Shown: positions 46,795 through 56,483 of the stretch, piece after piece
Numbering within the stretch: position 1 is the stretch's first letter
How the letters are laid out: each line of letters starts with the position of its first letter
NCBI RefSeq assembly: GCF_001700435.1
Contig: NZ_LYPC01000030.1
Location: 186,001 to 250,000 of the forward strand
From: Paenibacillus pectinilyticus
Lineage (GTDB): Bacteria > Bacillota > Bacilli > Paenibacillales > NBRC-103111
Direction: 5' to 3'
Length of the DNA: 64,000 nt
Notes under the pieces: model-generated
The model's database searches: none
The model's input: the letters and a program-made list of their open reading frames with translations, nothing else
Told to the model about the DNA's origin: nothing
Program-made: the position numbers and the translations under genes

Positions 46795-48150
46795 ATGGCA
46801 CAAGAAAAAGAATCAATAACGGGATATTCAGAGAGTAGATATCAAGAACTAGTTGAGCTAGATAAAAAACACTTTTTACATCCGACTTCCTCAATTAAAC
46901 AACAACAAGAGAAGGGCCCTGCCTTGATTTTTACGGAAGGAAAAGGGATCTATGTAAAAGATATAAAAGGGAAGTCTTACCTTGATGGTTTCTCTAGTTT
47001 GTGGAATGTCAATGTCGGATATGGACGCACTGAGCTGGGTCAGGCGGCTATGGATCAAATGGAGAAGCTTGCATTTAGTTCATGCTTTTCTACGTTTAGT
47101 CATGAACCGGCAATCTTACTTTCTGCTAAAATTGCTGAATTAGCACCCGAGTCTTTAAATACTGTATTTTTCACTTCTGGTGGATCGGAATCAAATGACA
47201 CCGCTTTCAAATTAGTTCGATATTATTGGATGTTAAAAGGTCAGCCTGAGAAGAAGAAAATTATTTCTCGCCGAAGATCTTATCATGGTGTAGCCATGGG
47301 ATCGACTAGTGCAACTGGCCTTGCAGCGTTTAGAACATTTACAAATTCGCCACTACCAGATTTTTTTCAGGTGGACAATTTTTCGATAGAAGCTTTGCTT
47401 GAATTGATTGAAACGGAAGGACCAGACACCATTGCCGCATTTATTTCTGAACCTATTCAAGGTACAGGAGGAGTCATCCTTCCACCAGACAATTACTTTA
47501 CACAAGTCAGGGAAATCTGTGACAAGCATAATATCTTGTTTATCGCAGATGAAGTCATTACCGGTTTCGGAAGAACTGGGAAAAATTTTGGGATTGAGCA
47601 TTTTGGTGTAACTCCTGATATTATTTGTTTTGCTAAGGGTGTGACAAGTGCATATATCCCATTAGGAGGTTTAATTATCTCCGAACAAATTCACAGCGAT
47701 TTAAAGGAATTATCCAACGGAATCTTCTTCCATGGATATACGTACAGCGGTCATCCTACGTCTTGTGCCGTTGGTCTAAAAAATCTTGAGATTATAGAAC
47801 AGGAAAATCTAGTAGAGAATGCAAGAATGATGGGTGAAGAACTATTAAGAGGATTCCAATGGCTGCAGAAAGAACATGCGATCGTGGGTGAAGTCAGAGG
47901 AATAGGACTAATGGGAGCTATTGAACTTTATAAAGATAAAACAACGAATGAACGATTCGAGAGCCCTATTGCCCCAGGACTCGCTGCAGAGCTTCTTAAC
48001 AATGGATTAATTTGTCGGGGTGTAACGTATGAAGGTTCCGATATGCTAGCTTTTGCTCCTCCACTAGTCATTAATCAAGAAGAGATTGCCAAGATTATCG
48101 AGATTATTGACAAAGTATTGCTTAATTTCGAACAAGGATTAGGGAGGTAG
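46795..48150 (+). CDS. class III aminotransferase (omega-amino acid / polyamine type)
   Basis: 451 residues, ATG after AAAAGGAGGAATTAAAA. Pyridoxal phosphate binding is shown by TSGGSESNDTAFKLVRYY, FIADEVITGFGRTGK (the Asp) and CFAKGVTSAYIPLGG (the Schiff-base lysine). Homologues transfer terminal amino groups from putrescine, beta-alanine or GABA-like substrates to pyruvate. The following permease and aldehyde dehydrogenase give transport, transamination and aldehyde oxidation of one amine. Confidence 0.9.
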   Translation: MAQEKESITGYSESRYQELVELDKKHFLHPTSSIKQQQEKGPALIFTEGKGIYVKDIKGKSYLDGFSSLWNVNVGYGRTELGQAAMDQMEKLAFSSCFSTFSHEPAILLSAKIAELAPESLNTVFFTSGGSESNDTAFKLVRYYWMLKGQPEKKKIISRRRSYHGVAMGSTSATGLAAFRTFTNSPLPDFFQVDNFSIEALLELIETEGPDTIAAFISEPIQGTGGVILPPDNYFTQVREICDKHNILFIADEVITGFGRTGKNFGIEHFGVTPDIICFAKGVTSAYIPLGGLIISEQIHSDLKELSNGIFFHGYTYSGHPTSCAVGLKNLEIIEQENLVENARMMGEELLRGFQWLQKEHAIVGEVRGIGLMGAIELYKDKTTNERFESPIAPGLAAELLNNGLICRGVTYEGSDMLAFAPPLVINQEEIAKIIEIIDKVLLNFEQGLGR

Positions 48151-48325
48151 AAAGGGTTCAAGCTGCCCATCTTTTTTAGAGGTGGGTGGCTACTATAACA
48201 TACTTGAAATTACGCTGAATTGGAAATTCAATAACTTCCGGGTCATTCATAAGATGGGCTAATTAATGAAGTGATAAATTGAAAGCGATTTCCTAACTTC
48301 TTATATGAACCGGAGGCGTAATGAA

Positions 48326-49699
48326 ATGGCGAACCATATGGATGCAACAATCCAAGATAACCAAGGTACAAATGGATTAAAAAGATCATTAAGAATATGG
48401 GATCTTGTCATTTTTGGTCTAATATTTATGAATCCTGTAGCAGCGATGGCTATGTTCGGAATTATTACGAAAGTTTCTAATGGACACTCTGTTATGGCAT
48501 ATGTGATCGGTTTTGTAGCTATGCTCTTCACGGCCTACAGTTTTGGCAAAATGGTAAGAGCATTTCCTGTTGCTGGATCTACGTATACATACGCCAAACG
48601 TGCACTTCATCCTCGTTTTGGGTTTATGGCTGGATGGGGGATTTTGCTAGACTATTTATTCCTTCCTATGCTGACATACCTCATTAGTGCCAGTTATGCG
48701 CACGAGCTTGTCCCTGGTATTCCGATTTGGGCTTGGGTACTTATATTTGCTATACCGGTCAAGGTTATTAATATTCTGGGTATTGAAATTGCAGCGAAAG
48801 TAAATTTTGGGTTAGCCATACTATTGATCGTCGTTGTCATTACCTTTGTTGTCTCGGCTATACAATATATTACTACAGGTAGCCTGCAGCTTGTTGATAT
48901 GAATGTTTTGTATAATCCGGACACATTTTCGTTCAGTGCACTCATCAGTGGATCTGCTATTGTTATTGTTGCCTATTTGGGATTCGATGCGATTACAACA
49001 CTGGCGGAAGAAACGCGTGAAAGTGGCAAAAAGATTGGTACGGCTCTGTTCATTACCTGTATCATTCAGACGATTTTTTTCGTAACCATAACCTATTTAG
49101 GCATGGTCGTGATAGGTCATTACACGGCGATCGATAATCCGGATACAGCGTTCTATGCCATTCTTGAAACCGTGTCCCATCCTTTTGTTCAGACGTTCAT
49201 TGCCGTAATGATTATTGTATCGAATGTGGCCGCTGGTTTGGCCAGCCAAATATCAGCGAGCCGCATGTTGTACGGGATGGGGCGGGATAATGTTATTCCT
49301 AATAAGTTTTTTGGTTATATTCATCCCAAGTTTAAGACTCCTGTCCATAATCTCTTGTTAATGTCAGCTATGGCGATCGCAGGAGCTCTGTTAGTAAGCT
49401 TGCCAATCTTATCAGACCTGATCTCATTCGGTGGGTTATTCGGATTTGCTTGCGTCAACTTGTCGGTCATTAGCCATTATTACATTCGAAATAAGGAAAG
49501 AAATATTTTCAAGCATTTGATTGTTCCATTTATCGGGATCGTAGTCTGCCTCTATATTTTATTCGGTCTATCAACAATCGGTAAAATAGTCGGAGTTTCA
49601 TGGATGGCATTAGGGATAATCTATCTTATTGTAAGAGCTTTACTGTCAAAAGACCCTAAAGTTCATTTAACAAATAATATAGATCAAAATTCGAATTAA
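48326..49699 (+). CDS. APC-superfamily amino acid/amine permease
   Basis: 457 residues from ATG 48326, eight bases after GGAGG; ATG 48305 lies upstream of that site. About twelve helices; the N-terminal LRIWDLVIFGLIFMNPVAAM and SGSAIVIVAYLGFDAITTLAEE (helix 6) are typical of APC importers for amino acids and polyamines. It probably brings in the substrate of the aminotransferase. Confidence 0.9.
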   Translation: MANHMDATIQDNQGTNGLKRSLRIWDLVIFGLIFMNPVAAMAMFGIITKVSNGHSVMAYVIGFVAMLFTAYSFGKMVRAFPVAGSTYTYAKRALHPRFGFMAGWGILLDYLFLPMLTYLISASYAHELVPGIPIWAWVLIFAIPVKVINILGIEIAAKVNFGLAILLIVVVITFVVSAIQYITTGSLQLVDMNVLYNPDTFSFSALISGSAIVIVAYLGFDAITTLAEETRESGKKIGTALFITCIIQTIFFVTITYLGMVVIGHYTAIDNPDTAFYAILETVSHPFVQTFIAVMIIVSNVAAGLASQISASRMLYGMGRDNVIPNKFFGYIHPKFKTPVHNLLLMSAMAIAGALLVSLPILSDLISFGGLFGFACVNLSVISHYYIRNKERNIFKHLIVPFIGIVVCLYILFGLSTIGKIVGVSWMALGIIYLIVRALLSKDPKVHLTNNIDQNSN

Positions 49700-49756
49700 G
49701 CTATGGAAATGAAATATCTCTAATAAAAATTTTAATATATTCAAGGAGGACTAACC

Positions 49757-51211
49757 ATGGTGGAAATTTCTAAAGGGTTTGATTGTCAGCACTTTATCGG
49801 CGGAACGTATATCCCCATTCAAAGTGAGAAATCGTTCGAGAATATCAATCCTGCTACAGAAGAAGTTATTGGCAGAGTTGCAGAGGGTAGCCAAGAAGAA
49901 GTTGATTTAGCAGTTGAGGCAGCGAAAAATGCGTTTAACAATGGATGGAAGAATTCCAAAGTAAGTGAGAGAGCAGCGATTTTACGAAAAATAGGGGATC
50001 TGCTCCTAGAGAAAAAAGAACAACTAGCCATGTTAGAAACCATGGATACAGGAAAGCCTTTATGGTTGTCTACGAATGTTGACATTCCACGCGCTGCGGG
50101 AAGCTTTCATTTTTATGCTAATTTTATATCAACAATGGGTACGGATGCCTATCCTATGGAAGTTGGGGCAGTGAATATTGTAGTTCGTCGTCCACTTGGG
50201 GTCGTCGGCATGATTAATCCTTGGAACCTTCCACTCTTGCTACTATGCGCTAAACTAGCTCCTTGTCTTGCAATGGGGAATACCGTTGTATTGAAGCCTG
50301 CCCGTTGGACACCAATGACAGCAACATTGCTTGGGCAGATTTGTAAGGAAGCTGGCCTTCCGGATGGTGTCATCAATGTTGTAAATGGCAATGGGAGAGT
50401 TGTTGGTGAGGCGTTGTCTGCGCACCCGGATATTAGAGCCATTGCTTTTACGGGGGAGACTTCAACTGGAAAAAGTATTATGAAGGCAGGGGCGGAAAGT
50501 TTAAAAAGATTCTCTTTTGAACTCGGTGGTAAAAATCCTAACATTATTTTTGAAGATTGCGATCTGGATACGGTAATAGATACGACGTTGAGAAGTAGTT
50601 TTATTAATCAAGGTGCCGTATGCTTATGTGGTTCACGTATTTATGTGCAACGGTCCATTTATGAAGAGTTCATGCAAAGATTCGTTGCCCGCACGAAAGA
50701 GCAAATTGTGGGAGACCCAATGCAACCAAACACAAACATTGGTGCATTAATTAGTAAACAGCATTATGAACGAGTACTTGAATATATTGAACTAGCCAGA
50801 GCGGAAGGTGGCACCATAGAAACGGGTGGAAAACGTGCGGAAGGTCAAGGTAAGGGGTATTATGTGGAACCTACCATTATTAGTGGATTAGATAAAAGTT
50901 GCCGGGTGACTAATGAGGAAATTTTTGGTCCAGTCGTTACCGTACAACCATTTGATACAGAAGAAGAGGTAATTCAGTATGCAAATGACACGCATTATGG
51001 CTTAAGCGCTTCCGTTTGGACGAAGGATAGCAGCCGTGGATTACGCGTGGCGCATCAAATTGAAGCAGGTACGACTTGGGTAAACACATGGTTCCTTCGA
51101 GATCCAAGAACACCATATGGCGGAGAGAAGCAAAGTGGAATTGGGCGTCAAGGTGGTATGTTTAGCCTTGATTTCTACAGTGAGGTTTCCACGATCTGTG
51201 TTAAATATTAA
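49757..51211 (+). CDS. NAD-dependent aldehyde dehydrogenase (ALDH8/HMSDH-like)
   Basis: 484 residues, AAGGAGG before ATG. FTGETSTGKSIM, the glutamate in FELGGKNPNIIFED and the catalytic cysteine in NQGAVCLCGSRIYVQRSIYE are intact. The CLCGSR form is nearest to 2-aminomuconic or 2-hydroxymuconic semialdehyde dehydrogenases, but context suggests oxidation of the aldehyde made by the aminotransferase. GEKQSGIGRQGG near the end is standard. Confidence 0.92.
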   Translation: MVEISKGFDCQHFIGGTYIPIQSEKSFENINPATEEVIGRVAEGSQEEVDLAVEAAKNAFNNGWKNSKVSERAAILRKIGDLLLEKKEQLAMLETMDTGKPLWLSTNVDIPRAAGSFHFYANFISTMGTDAYPMEVGAVNIVVRRPLGVVGMINPWNLPLLLLCAKLAPCLAMGNTVVLKPARWTPMTATLLGQICKEAGLPDGVINVVNGNGRVVGEALSAHPDIRAIAFTGETSTGKSIMKAGAESLKRFSFELGGKNPNIIFEDCDLDTVIDTTLRSSFINQGAVCLCGSRIYVQRSIYEEFMQRFVARTKEQIVGDPMQPNTNIGALISKQHYERVLEYIELARAEGGTIETGGKRAEGQGKGYYVEPTIISGLDKSCRVTNEEIFGPVVTVQPFDTEEEVIQYANDTHYGLSASVWTKDSSRGLRVAHQIEAGTTWVNTWFLRDPRTPYGGEKQSGIGRQGGMFSLDFYSEVSTICVKY

Positions 51212-51216
51212 TTCTT

Positions 51217-51253
51217 GTGAAAAACGTTTAGTGTAGGGCTAAACGTTTTTCAC
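51217..51253 (+). terminator. strong terminator, perfect 15-bp stem
   Basis: GTGAAAAACGTTTAG and CTAAACGTTTTTCAC pair completely around TGTAGGG. It ends the aldehyde dehydrogenase transcript six bases after the stop; the T-run lies within the stem. Confidence 0.75.
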
Positions 51254-51633
51254 TTCACCTTTTGAATCGATTTGACGAAATTAGTGCTGCAGATTTGATA
51301 AGAGTCAATTATGCCTAAATGGTATAGGATCTACTTTCTACACCATATGCGATCGTAAAATTTGGCGCCTTTACAATTCTCAAACTGTGGGAACAGGACG
51401 TCAAATGGAACAACTTCTACAGCAAATCCTGGAACGGAAGAAATGTTAACCGTTCCTGGAGATGGTAATACGGCCATGGTCAGCAAATCAGACTTTAACA
51501 ACGACAACAGAAGCACGGAGCAGCTGCAGATTTTAATCCATAAACGCAACGACCTAGTAAAGGAGCAAGAAACGGCTTCCCCTCCGTGAGAGGTAGAAAC
51601 GAGGAATGCGAGTGCTTCGACTTGGCACTTTAA
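51254..51633. other. no confident gene before pdxS
   Basis: A 75-codon + strand frame (51362-51589, TTG start, no ribosome site) has no recognised family and a composition unlike its neighbours. It could be a decayed fragment. Confidence 0.4.
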
Positions 51634-51662
51634 TTGAAAAATATGTTATTTAAACATAATAT
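51634..51662 (+). promoter_or_regulatory. sigma-A promoter of pdxS
   Basis: TTGAAA and TAATAT with exactly 17 bases between, about 85 bases before the pdxS start. Confidence 0.75.
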
Positions 51663-51754
51663 AACCATATATTAAGAGGGTCGAAAGTTGAAAACCAAAG
51701 AGAACTGGAGTAAATGAAAGAAAACATTAATTTATAGTGGAAGGAACGAAAAAA

Positions 51755-52636
51755 ATGGAAATTGGAACATCCCGCGTCAAAACAGGTATGGCCGAAATGC
51801 AAAAAGGCGGCGTCATCATGGACGTCATGAATGCTGAACAAGCGAAAATCGCTGAAGCGGCTGGTGCATCCGCAGTTATGGCTCTTGAGCGAGTACCTGC
51901 TGATATTCGTGCGGCTGGCGGCGTATCCCGTATGGCTGATCCAACGATTGTGGAGCAGGTTATGAAAGTTGTTTCTATCCCCGTTATGGCGAAAGCAAGA
52001 ATTGGACATTTTGTAGAAGCGAAAGTCCTTGAATCACTGGGCGTTGATTATATTGATGAGAGTGAAGTCTTAACACCTGCTGATGAAGTTTACCATATCA
52101 ATAAACGCGATTTTATGGTTCCTTTTGTTTGCGGTTCTCGTGATCTAGGTGAAGCCCTGCGTCGTATTGGCGAGGGCGCTTCGATGCTTCGTACCAAAGG
52201 TGAGCCTGGAACAGGCAATATCGTTGAAGCAGTTCGCCACATGCGAATGATTCAAGGCCAAATTCGCAAAGTACAAGGCATGTCCAAGGATGAGCTAATG
52301 TTTGAAGCTAAAACGCTTGGTGCTCCGTACGAGCTTCTCTTGCAAGTTGCTGAAACTGGCAAACTTCCAGTCGTTAACTTTGCCGCAGGCGGCGTAGCTA
52401 CACCTGCTGACGCGGCGCTTATGATGCACCTTGGTGCTGATGGCGTATTTGTCGGTTCCGGTATTTTTAAATCCGACAGCCCGGGAAAATTCGCGAAAGC
52501 GATTGTAGAAGCTGTTACTCACTATACCGATTACAGATTGATTGCTGAAATTTCCAAAGATCTTGGTACTCCTATGAAGGGAATTGAAATTTCCAAGCTG
52601 GATGCGTCTCAACGTATGCAGGAGCGAGGTTGGTAA
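51755..52636 (+). CDS. pdxS: pyridoxal 5'-phosphate synthase lyase subunit PdxS
   Basis: 293 residues from ATG 51755, with GGAAGG upstream (GTG 51737 is the alternative). Sequence is near-textbook: GGVIMDVMNAEQAKIAEAAG, RMADPTIVEQVM, VMAKARIGHF (catalytic lysine), MLRTKGEPGTGN (second lysine) and FAAGGVATPADAALMM. It builds PLP from ribose-5-phosphate, glyceraldehyde-3-phosphate and ammonia supplied by PdxT. The usual partner gene directly downstream is broken. Confidence 0.97.
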   Translation: MEIGTSRVKTGMAEMQKGGVIMDVMNAEQAKIAEAAGASAVMALERVPADIRAAGGVSRMADPTIVEQVMKVVSIPVMAKARIGHFVEAKVLESLGVDYIDESEVLTPADEVYHINKRDFMVPFVCGSRDLGEALRRIGEGASMLRTKGEPGTGNIVEAVRHMRMIQGQIRKVQGMSKDELMFEAKTLGAPYELLLQVAETGKLPVVNFAAGGVATPADAALMMHLGADGVFVGSGIFKSDSPGKFAKAIVEAVTHYTDYRLIAEISKDLGTPMKGIEISKLDASQRMQERGW

Positions 52637-52638
52637 TG

Positions 52639-52970
52639 ATGAGGATTGGAGTAATTGCGTTGAAAGGTGCGGTAAGAGAACTTATTCGCTACATTGAAAG
52701 GGTTGTGCCGAAGGCGTCGTTATTACGAAGATTGGCCATACTGATGTGCACATATGGCTTTAATGAAGAGCTCAGAGACTTTTCTGCGACGGGGAAGCCA
52801 GTATTCGGCACTGTTTTGAGACAGATCTGCCCGTTAAAGGTATCGACGATAACGTTCGTGCGGTTTTCATCCATGCCACTCTGATTGTAGAAGGGGGAAC
52901 GGGTGTCGACGATCTGGCCACCTATGATGGTCAGATCGTTCAACGCAGCAAGATATTCAAACCATTTTGT
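52639..52970 (+). pseudogene. pdxT: pdxT remnant, glutaminase subunit of PLP synthase
   Basis: The start MRIGVIALKGAVRELIRYIE is a clear PdxT N-terminus, and the PdxS stop overlaps a start codon as in functional operons. After YGFNEELRDFSATGKPVFGT the sequence jumps, in another frame, to TDLPVKGIDDNVRAVFIHA. The PGGEST and catalytic-cysteine blocks are both missing, so glutaminase activity is impossible. Confidence 0.85.
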
Positions 52971-53291
52971 ACTAGCGTAAGAATCTCCTTATTTGATGTA
53001 AAATTGCTTCGGATTTATTTGGCAGAGGTACAAGCTGGTATGTAAAACCGTGGCAAAGATTTCGAAGAGCTGAAAGGCTTTATCGATCTCGATATAAAGC
53101 GCAGGGAGCACGTTTAGCAAGACACTTACAGCTGGATTATTCTTATATTGTCTGTATAAATTGTAGTGGTACATCTTTATGAATTCTAGTACTTTTGCCT
53201 ACACGTATGACTTTCCACTATTGATCACATTCGCCCCTGTATGTGTTACCCATAGAATCAAAAGGCATGGACCAAGTTGAAAATTAAGTAT
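52971..53291. other. no gene seen
   Basis: A minus-strand 61-codon frame (52989-53174) has no recognised family and no good ribosome site. The stretch lies between two pseudogenes and looks decayed. Confidence 0.4.
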
Positions 53292-54180
53292 TTATTTGAC
53301 GTTATATTTCGTTCTAAACTTATGAATTAATCCGATAAGTAAAATTAGAAGAGGATACACAAGTCCGATAAGAATCGCATATGGAGGCCGCCTGCGCTCA
53401 TCCCATTGCTGCTGAAAGTTCATTGCAGCGTTTTCAAAGTTAAGAGCTCCTTTAATTAAATAGTTTATCGTCTCGAGTTTCGTAGCGACTTGTCCCACAA
53501 ACCTGGATTCGATGAACATTTCCGGCTTGTCATTTTTAACTTTGGCATATACTTTCGTATTACCGCGCTCAATATCAAGGCCAACATATCCACCTTGAGG
53601 ACAATCTACATGCATGGAAGAACGGTTTGGAATGATCCGTTATGATGGAATAGGCGTGTGATTCATTTTCATTCAGCCAGCCAACAAGACGATCATTTTT
53701 GAATACGCCATTTCCAAAGTAACGCAACCTAACGGGTGGGGTAACAAAGTTAATGTTACTTTTATTGGTGCCTGTTCCAGAAGCGGTGTTACCTACAATT
53801 TGTATGCCAACGGGGTCATCACACTTGAAATCCGATCTGAATTCATTGCGTCTTTGTAGGTAGTCCATTGACTTCGAAACGCCTCTTTGAGCCAATTCCT
53901 CCGATAGAACAAGGATGCGTATGTGTGAGAAATAGACTTTTCTTGACATCGATGAAGCCAACCTTTTAACCGCTTCATTTAGCGTGCTCCCTTTGGCGGC
54001 ATATATGATAATAGGTAGAGCTTGATCCCCTTTGGTTTTCGACATACTGTCAGGATTTACAATCTGGACCGAGAATTCAAATTGATCTCCTGCGATATCA
54101 ATACCCACTTCTTCAGCAATTGCGATATCATTAAACTCATTGCGACTCCAACAACCACTTAGAAGTAGGACACACATCAA
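53292..54180 (-). pseudogene. Ger(x)C-type germination lipoprotein, frameshifted
   Basis: From TTG/ATG at 54180/54177: MCVLLLSGCWSRNEFNDIAI gives the lipobox and the GerC start, then VNPDSMSKTKGDQALPI and HIRILVLSEELAQRG, both typical. Near 53635 the frame shifts by one base; the family sequence resumes as YVGLDIERGNTKVYAKVKN in the frame ending at 53292. The last 40 residues (WDERRRPPYAILIGLVYPLL and on) form a membrane helix that I do not know from this family. Confidence 0.75.
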
Positions 54181-54192
54181 TAAGGAAAGTGT

Positions 54193-54633
54193 TTATCGCA
54201 CACGCGAATGCCAACTCCTGACGTTATTCTTCTTTTTGTTGACCACATTGCCTGCACGAACGAAACGGGATCTTGAAAATAACATGTGAAAAGGGAACCG
54301 AAACAGGGGATCTTTCTGCTTGTCTAGCTCTAGTGGTGAGAAAGGACTTAAATACGGTACGCCAAACGATTACAAATTGTTCATATGCATAGCGAGTCCA
54401 AACAATCCTGTTAGAATTCCCAATAATCCAAAAGAAGCAGCCGTCACCATAAAAGGGAAGTGCAGAATGCGAATAGCGTTGGATAAATCGTAGGAAGGGA
54501 AGACAAAACTGCAAATTGCAGTTATCGAAACTACAATGACCATAGCCGCGGAAACAATTCCCGCCTCAACCGCAGCTTGTCCGATGACAAGTGTGCCAAC
54601 GAACGATAGCGCATAACCAATGCTACGTGGCAT
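54193..54633 (-). pseudogene. GerA-type germinant receptor subunit, C-terminal remnant
   Basis: MPRSIGYALSFVGTLVIGQA followed by AAVEAGIVSAAMVIVVSITA is the conserved late membrane region of GerA/SpoVAF proteins. After a one-base frame change near 54385 the tail reads FGVPYLSPFSPLELDKQKDP and ends at 54193 beside the GerC gene. The first two thirds are absent. Confidence 0.75.
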
Positions 54634-54654
54634 TCGGAGGCTTCACTAATGAAT

Positions 54655-55007
54655 GTTCAGACCATGATGGTTGACATTGAAATGGTGAGTTATTGGACGG
54701 AAGAGGAAGTATGGATTTATTACAATCTTAATCAAATCAAACAAGTGTTTATCAACCTTATCATAATGGTATTGAAGTGATGCAAAGTGGCGGTCTCAAT
54801 TCGCCTCACTAACATGAGGGATGATTAATTCGAAACCATTAGCTTTCAGGATCAGGGGTGCGGTATTCCATGTGATATGTTAGCGGAACCGGACATGGCT
54901 TAATGATCACATATAACCTCGTGCATCATCAAAGGGGTACAATCTCTGTGGAAAGCGTAGAATCCATCTGCACAACGTTAACTGTTATGATTCCTTTAGA
55001 AAAGTAA
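54655..55007 (+). pseudogene. sensor histidine kinase, ATPase-domain remnant
   Basis: Fragments in different frames follow the order of a HATPase domain: NQIKQVFINLI (N box), GCGIPCDMLAE (G1), and GLMITYNLVHHQRGTISVES (G2) to a stop at 55005. The histidine domain and sensor are missing. Confidence 0.7.
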
Positions 55008-55108
55008 AGTCAACTCATTAAACATTAACATAAATTCACAAACTTATTACAAATGCTTGCCATAATCCACAGAAACAATGAGAATCTAAAAAATAACATT
55101 CTGAGCAC

Positions 55109-55147
55109 AAAAAAACGCGATCCCCTAAATTTTTTGGGGCGCGTTTT
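55109..55147 (-). terminator. terminator for the LacI gene
   Basis: AAAAACGCG and CCCC pair with GGGG and GCGTTTTT; T-runs lie on both strands. It is 17 bases beyond the LacI stop. Confidence 0.8.
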
Positions 55148-55163
55148 TGCTGGAGGGACTTTC

Positions 55164-56231
55164 TTAACCGGATTTGAAAGTGGCGCCGCACGATTCGCGA
55201 ATCACGAGTTCAGGAGAATGGTTAATGGTGATCGTCTCGTCGGAGCCGTTAATCGCGCTAATCATCTGTAGTACGGCCATTCGTCCCAAATACTCGTTAT
55301 GCTGATCCATTGAAGTCAGTCGCGGAATACTGAAGTCACTCAGTTGAAATTGATCACAGCTTGCTATGGCAATCTGCTCGGGACAGTGTACCCCTCGATC
55401 CTTCATGGCGCGAATCGCGCCGAGCGCTACCATATCGTTATGGGCGATGACTGCTGAAGGCAGCCTGTCCGGGTTAGCATCGAGTAATTGGATCATTGCA
55501 GCATAGCCGTCCGGCGCGTAATAGTCCGAGGTCACGATGTAAGGGTTATAGACGGATTGTCCGAGCGACTTCATGGCCTTGCTGAACGCTTCAATCCGGG
55601 AAGAGGTGACGCGAATACCAGGCTCTCCTCCGATGAACCCAATCCTGTCGTGGCCTAGCGCAATGAAATGATGCACGATGGAAGTAACGCCCTGCTTGAG
55701 ATTCCGTTCGACAAACAAGCATTCGCATCCTTCGATTTTGCTTCCGACAACGACCACTGGCACGTGCTGGTGAAGCTGGTTAAGGGCATGGATGAATGAA
55801 TCAGCGATATCCTCTTTATCAATCTGGCCACCAAGAATCAGCACGCCATCCACTTGCTTCTCAAGAATGATCTTGAAATAATCTTCTTCAGTTAAGTGCG
55901 TGTCGAAGCGCCTCGAGTCGCGAGAGAACATCGTGTTAAACATGAGTGTGGCGTACATGTTTTTCAAGGCGAAACTCTCGATTTGAAGAAATAAGGAGGC
56001 GAAATAAGGATTCGTAATATCCGGTAAAATAACACCGATGTTTTTGGTCGTTTGATTGATCATACCTCTAGCGAATACACTGGGGGTGTAGTTATGCTCG
56101 TCGATGATTTGTTGGATACGCTCTCGTTTCTTCTGGGAAACGGAGGGGCTATTGTTCAGCACGCGCGATACAGTGGATACGGACACGCCGCTTTTTTGGG
56201 CAATCTCTGTAATTGTAATCTTGCTCTTCAA
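55164..56231 (-). CDS. LacI-family repressor of the amino-sugar-like locus, TTG start
   Basis: 355 residues from TTG 56231 with AAAGGATG nine bases upstream; TTG 56252 would add seven residues. Head: ITITEIAQKSGVSVSTVSRV and LNNSPSVSQKKRERIQ, then the sensor domain (IGVILPDITNPYFASL, IGFIGGEPGI). Divergent from the ROK-led operon with two TGGTAACG-type operators between, so probably represses both itself and that operon. Confidence 0.92.
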   Translation of the reverse strand: MKSKITITEIAQKSGVSVSTVSRVLNNSPSVSQKKRERIQQIIDEHNYTPSVFARGMINQTTKNIGVILPDITNPYFASLFLQIESFALKNMYATLMFNTMFSRDSRRFDTHLTEEDYFKIILEKQVDGVLILGGQIDKEDIADSFIHALNQLHQHVPVVVVGSKIEGCECLFVERNLKQGVTSIVHHFIALGHDRIGFIGGEPGIRVTSSRIEAFSKAMKSLGQSVYNPYIVTSDYYAPDGYAAMIQLLDANPDRLPSAVIAHNDMVALGAIRAMKDRGVHCPEQIAIASCDQFQLSDFSIPRLTSMDQHNEYLGRMAVLQMISAINGSDETITINHSPELVIRESCGATFKSG

Positions 56232-56306
56232 TTTGACACATCCTTTTTGCAAACCTTGCTACTAGTTTAATTCTATCGCAATTTATCAAGCAGCGCAACA
56301 GGTATA

Positions 56307-56320
56307 TGGTAACGATTCCA
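56307..56320. promoter_or_regulatory. LacI-type operator, upstream site
   Basis: TGGTAACGATTCCA, an imperfect copy of the palindrome at 56449, lies 142 bases from it. Confidence 0.6.
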
Positions 56321-56388
56321 AATTATTTTTTTGTGGAATACCGACTGTAATGAATGGATTTCCTTGTTGTTTAGGCGGAAAGTGGGGG

Positions 56389-56417
56389 TTGACAGTAGTG
56401 TTATCGCCTGCTAAGAT
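56389..56417 (+). promoter_or_regulatory. sigma-A promoter of the ROK-SIS-ABC operon
   Basis: TTGACA and TAAGAT are separated by 17 bases. The operator at 56449 lies about 25 bases beyond the expected start of transcription. Confidence 0.7.
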
Positions 56418-56448
56418 TGCATTTGTAACCGCTTCAAACGAGCTTGTT

Positions 56449-56462
56449 TGGTAACGTTACCA
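56449..56462. promoter_or_regulatory. LacI-type operator, perfect palindrome
   Basis: TGGTAACGTTACCA is a perfect 14-bp palindrome with central CG, classic for LacI-family proteins. It sits just before the ROK ribosome site and recurs in the collapsed copy at 39493. Confidence 0.8.
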
Positions 56463-56483
56463 TATAATAAGGGGGTGTGTTCC

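Noticed and set aside
51362..51589. 75-codon + strand frame as a germination or coat protein
   Set aside because: No ribosome site, TTG start straight after a stop, and no pattern I can match with confidence.
53292..53615. Separate membrane protein gene on the minus strand
   Set aside because: Its first two thirds continue the Ger(x)C domain after a frameshift, so it is part of that pseudogene.
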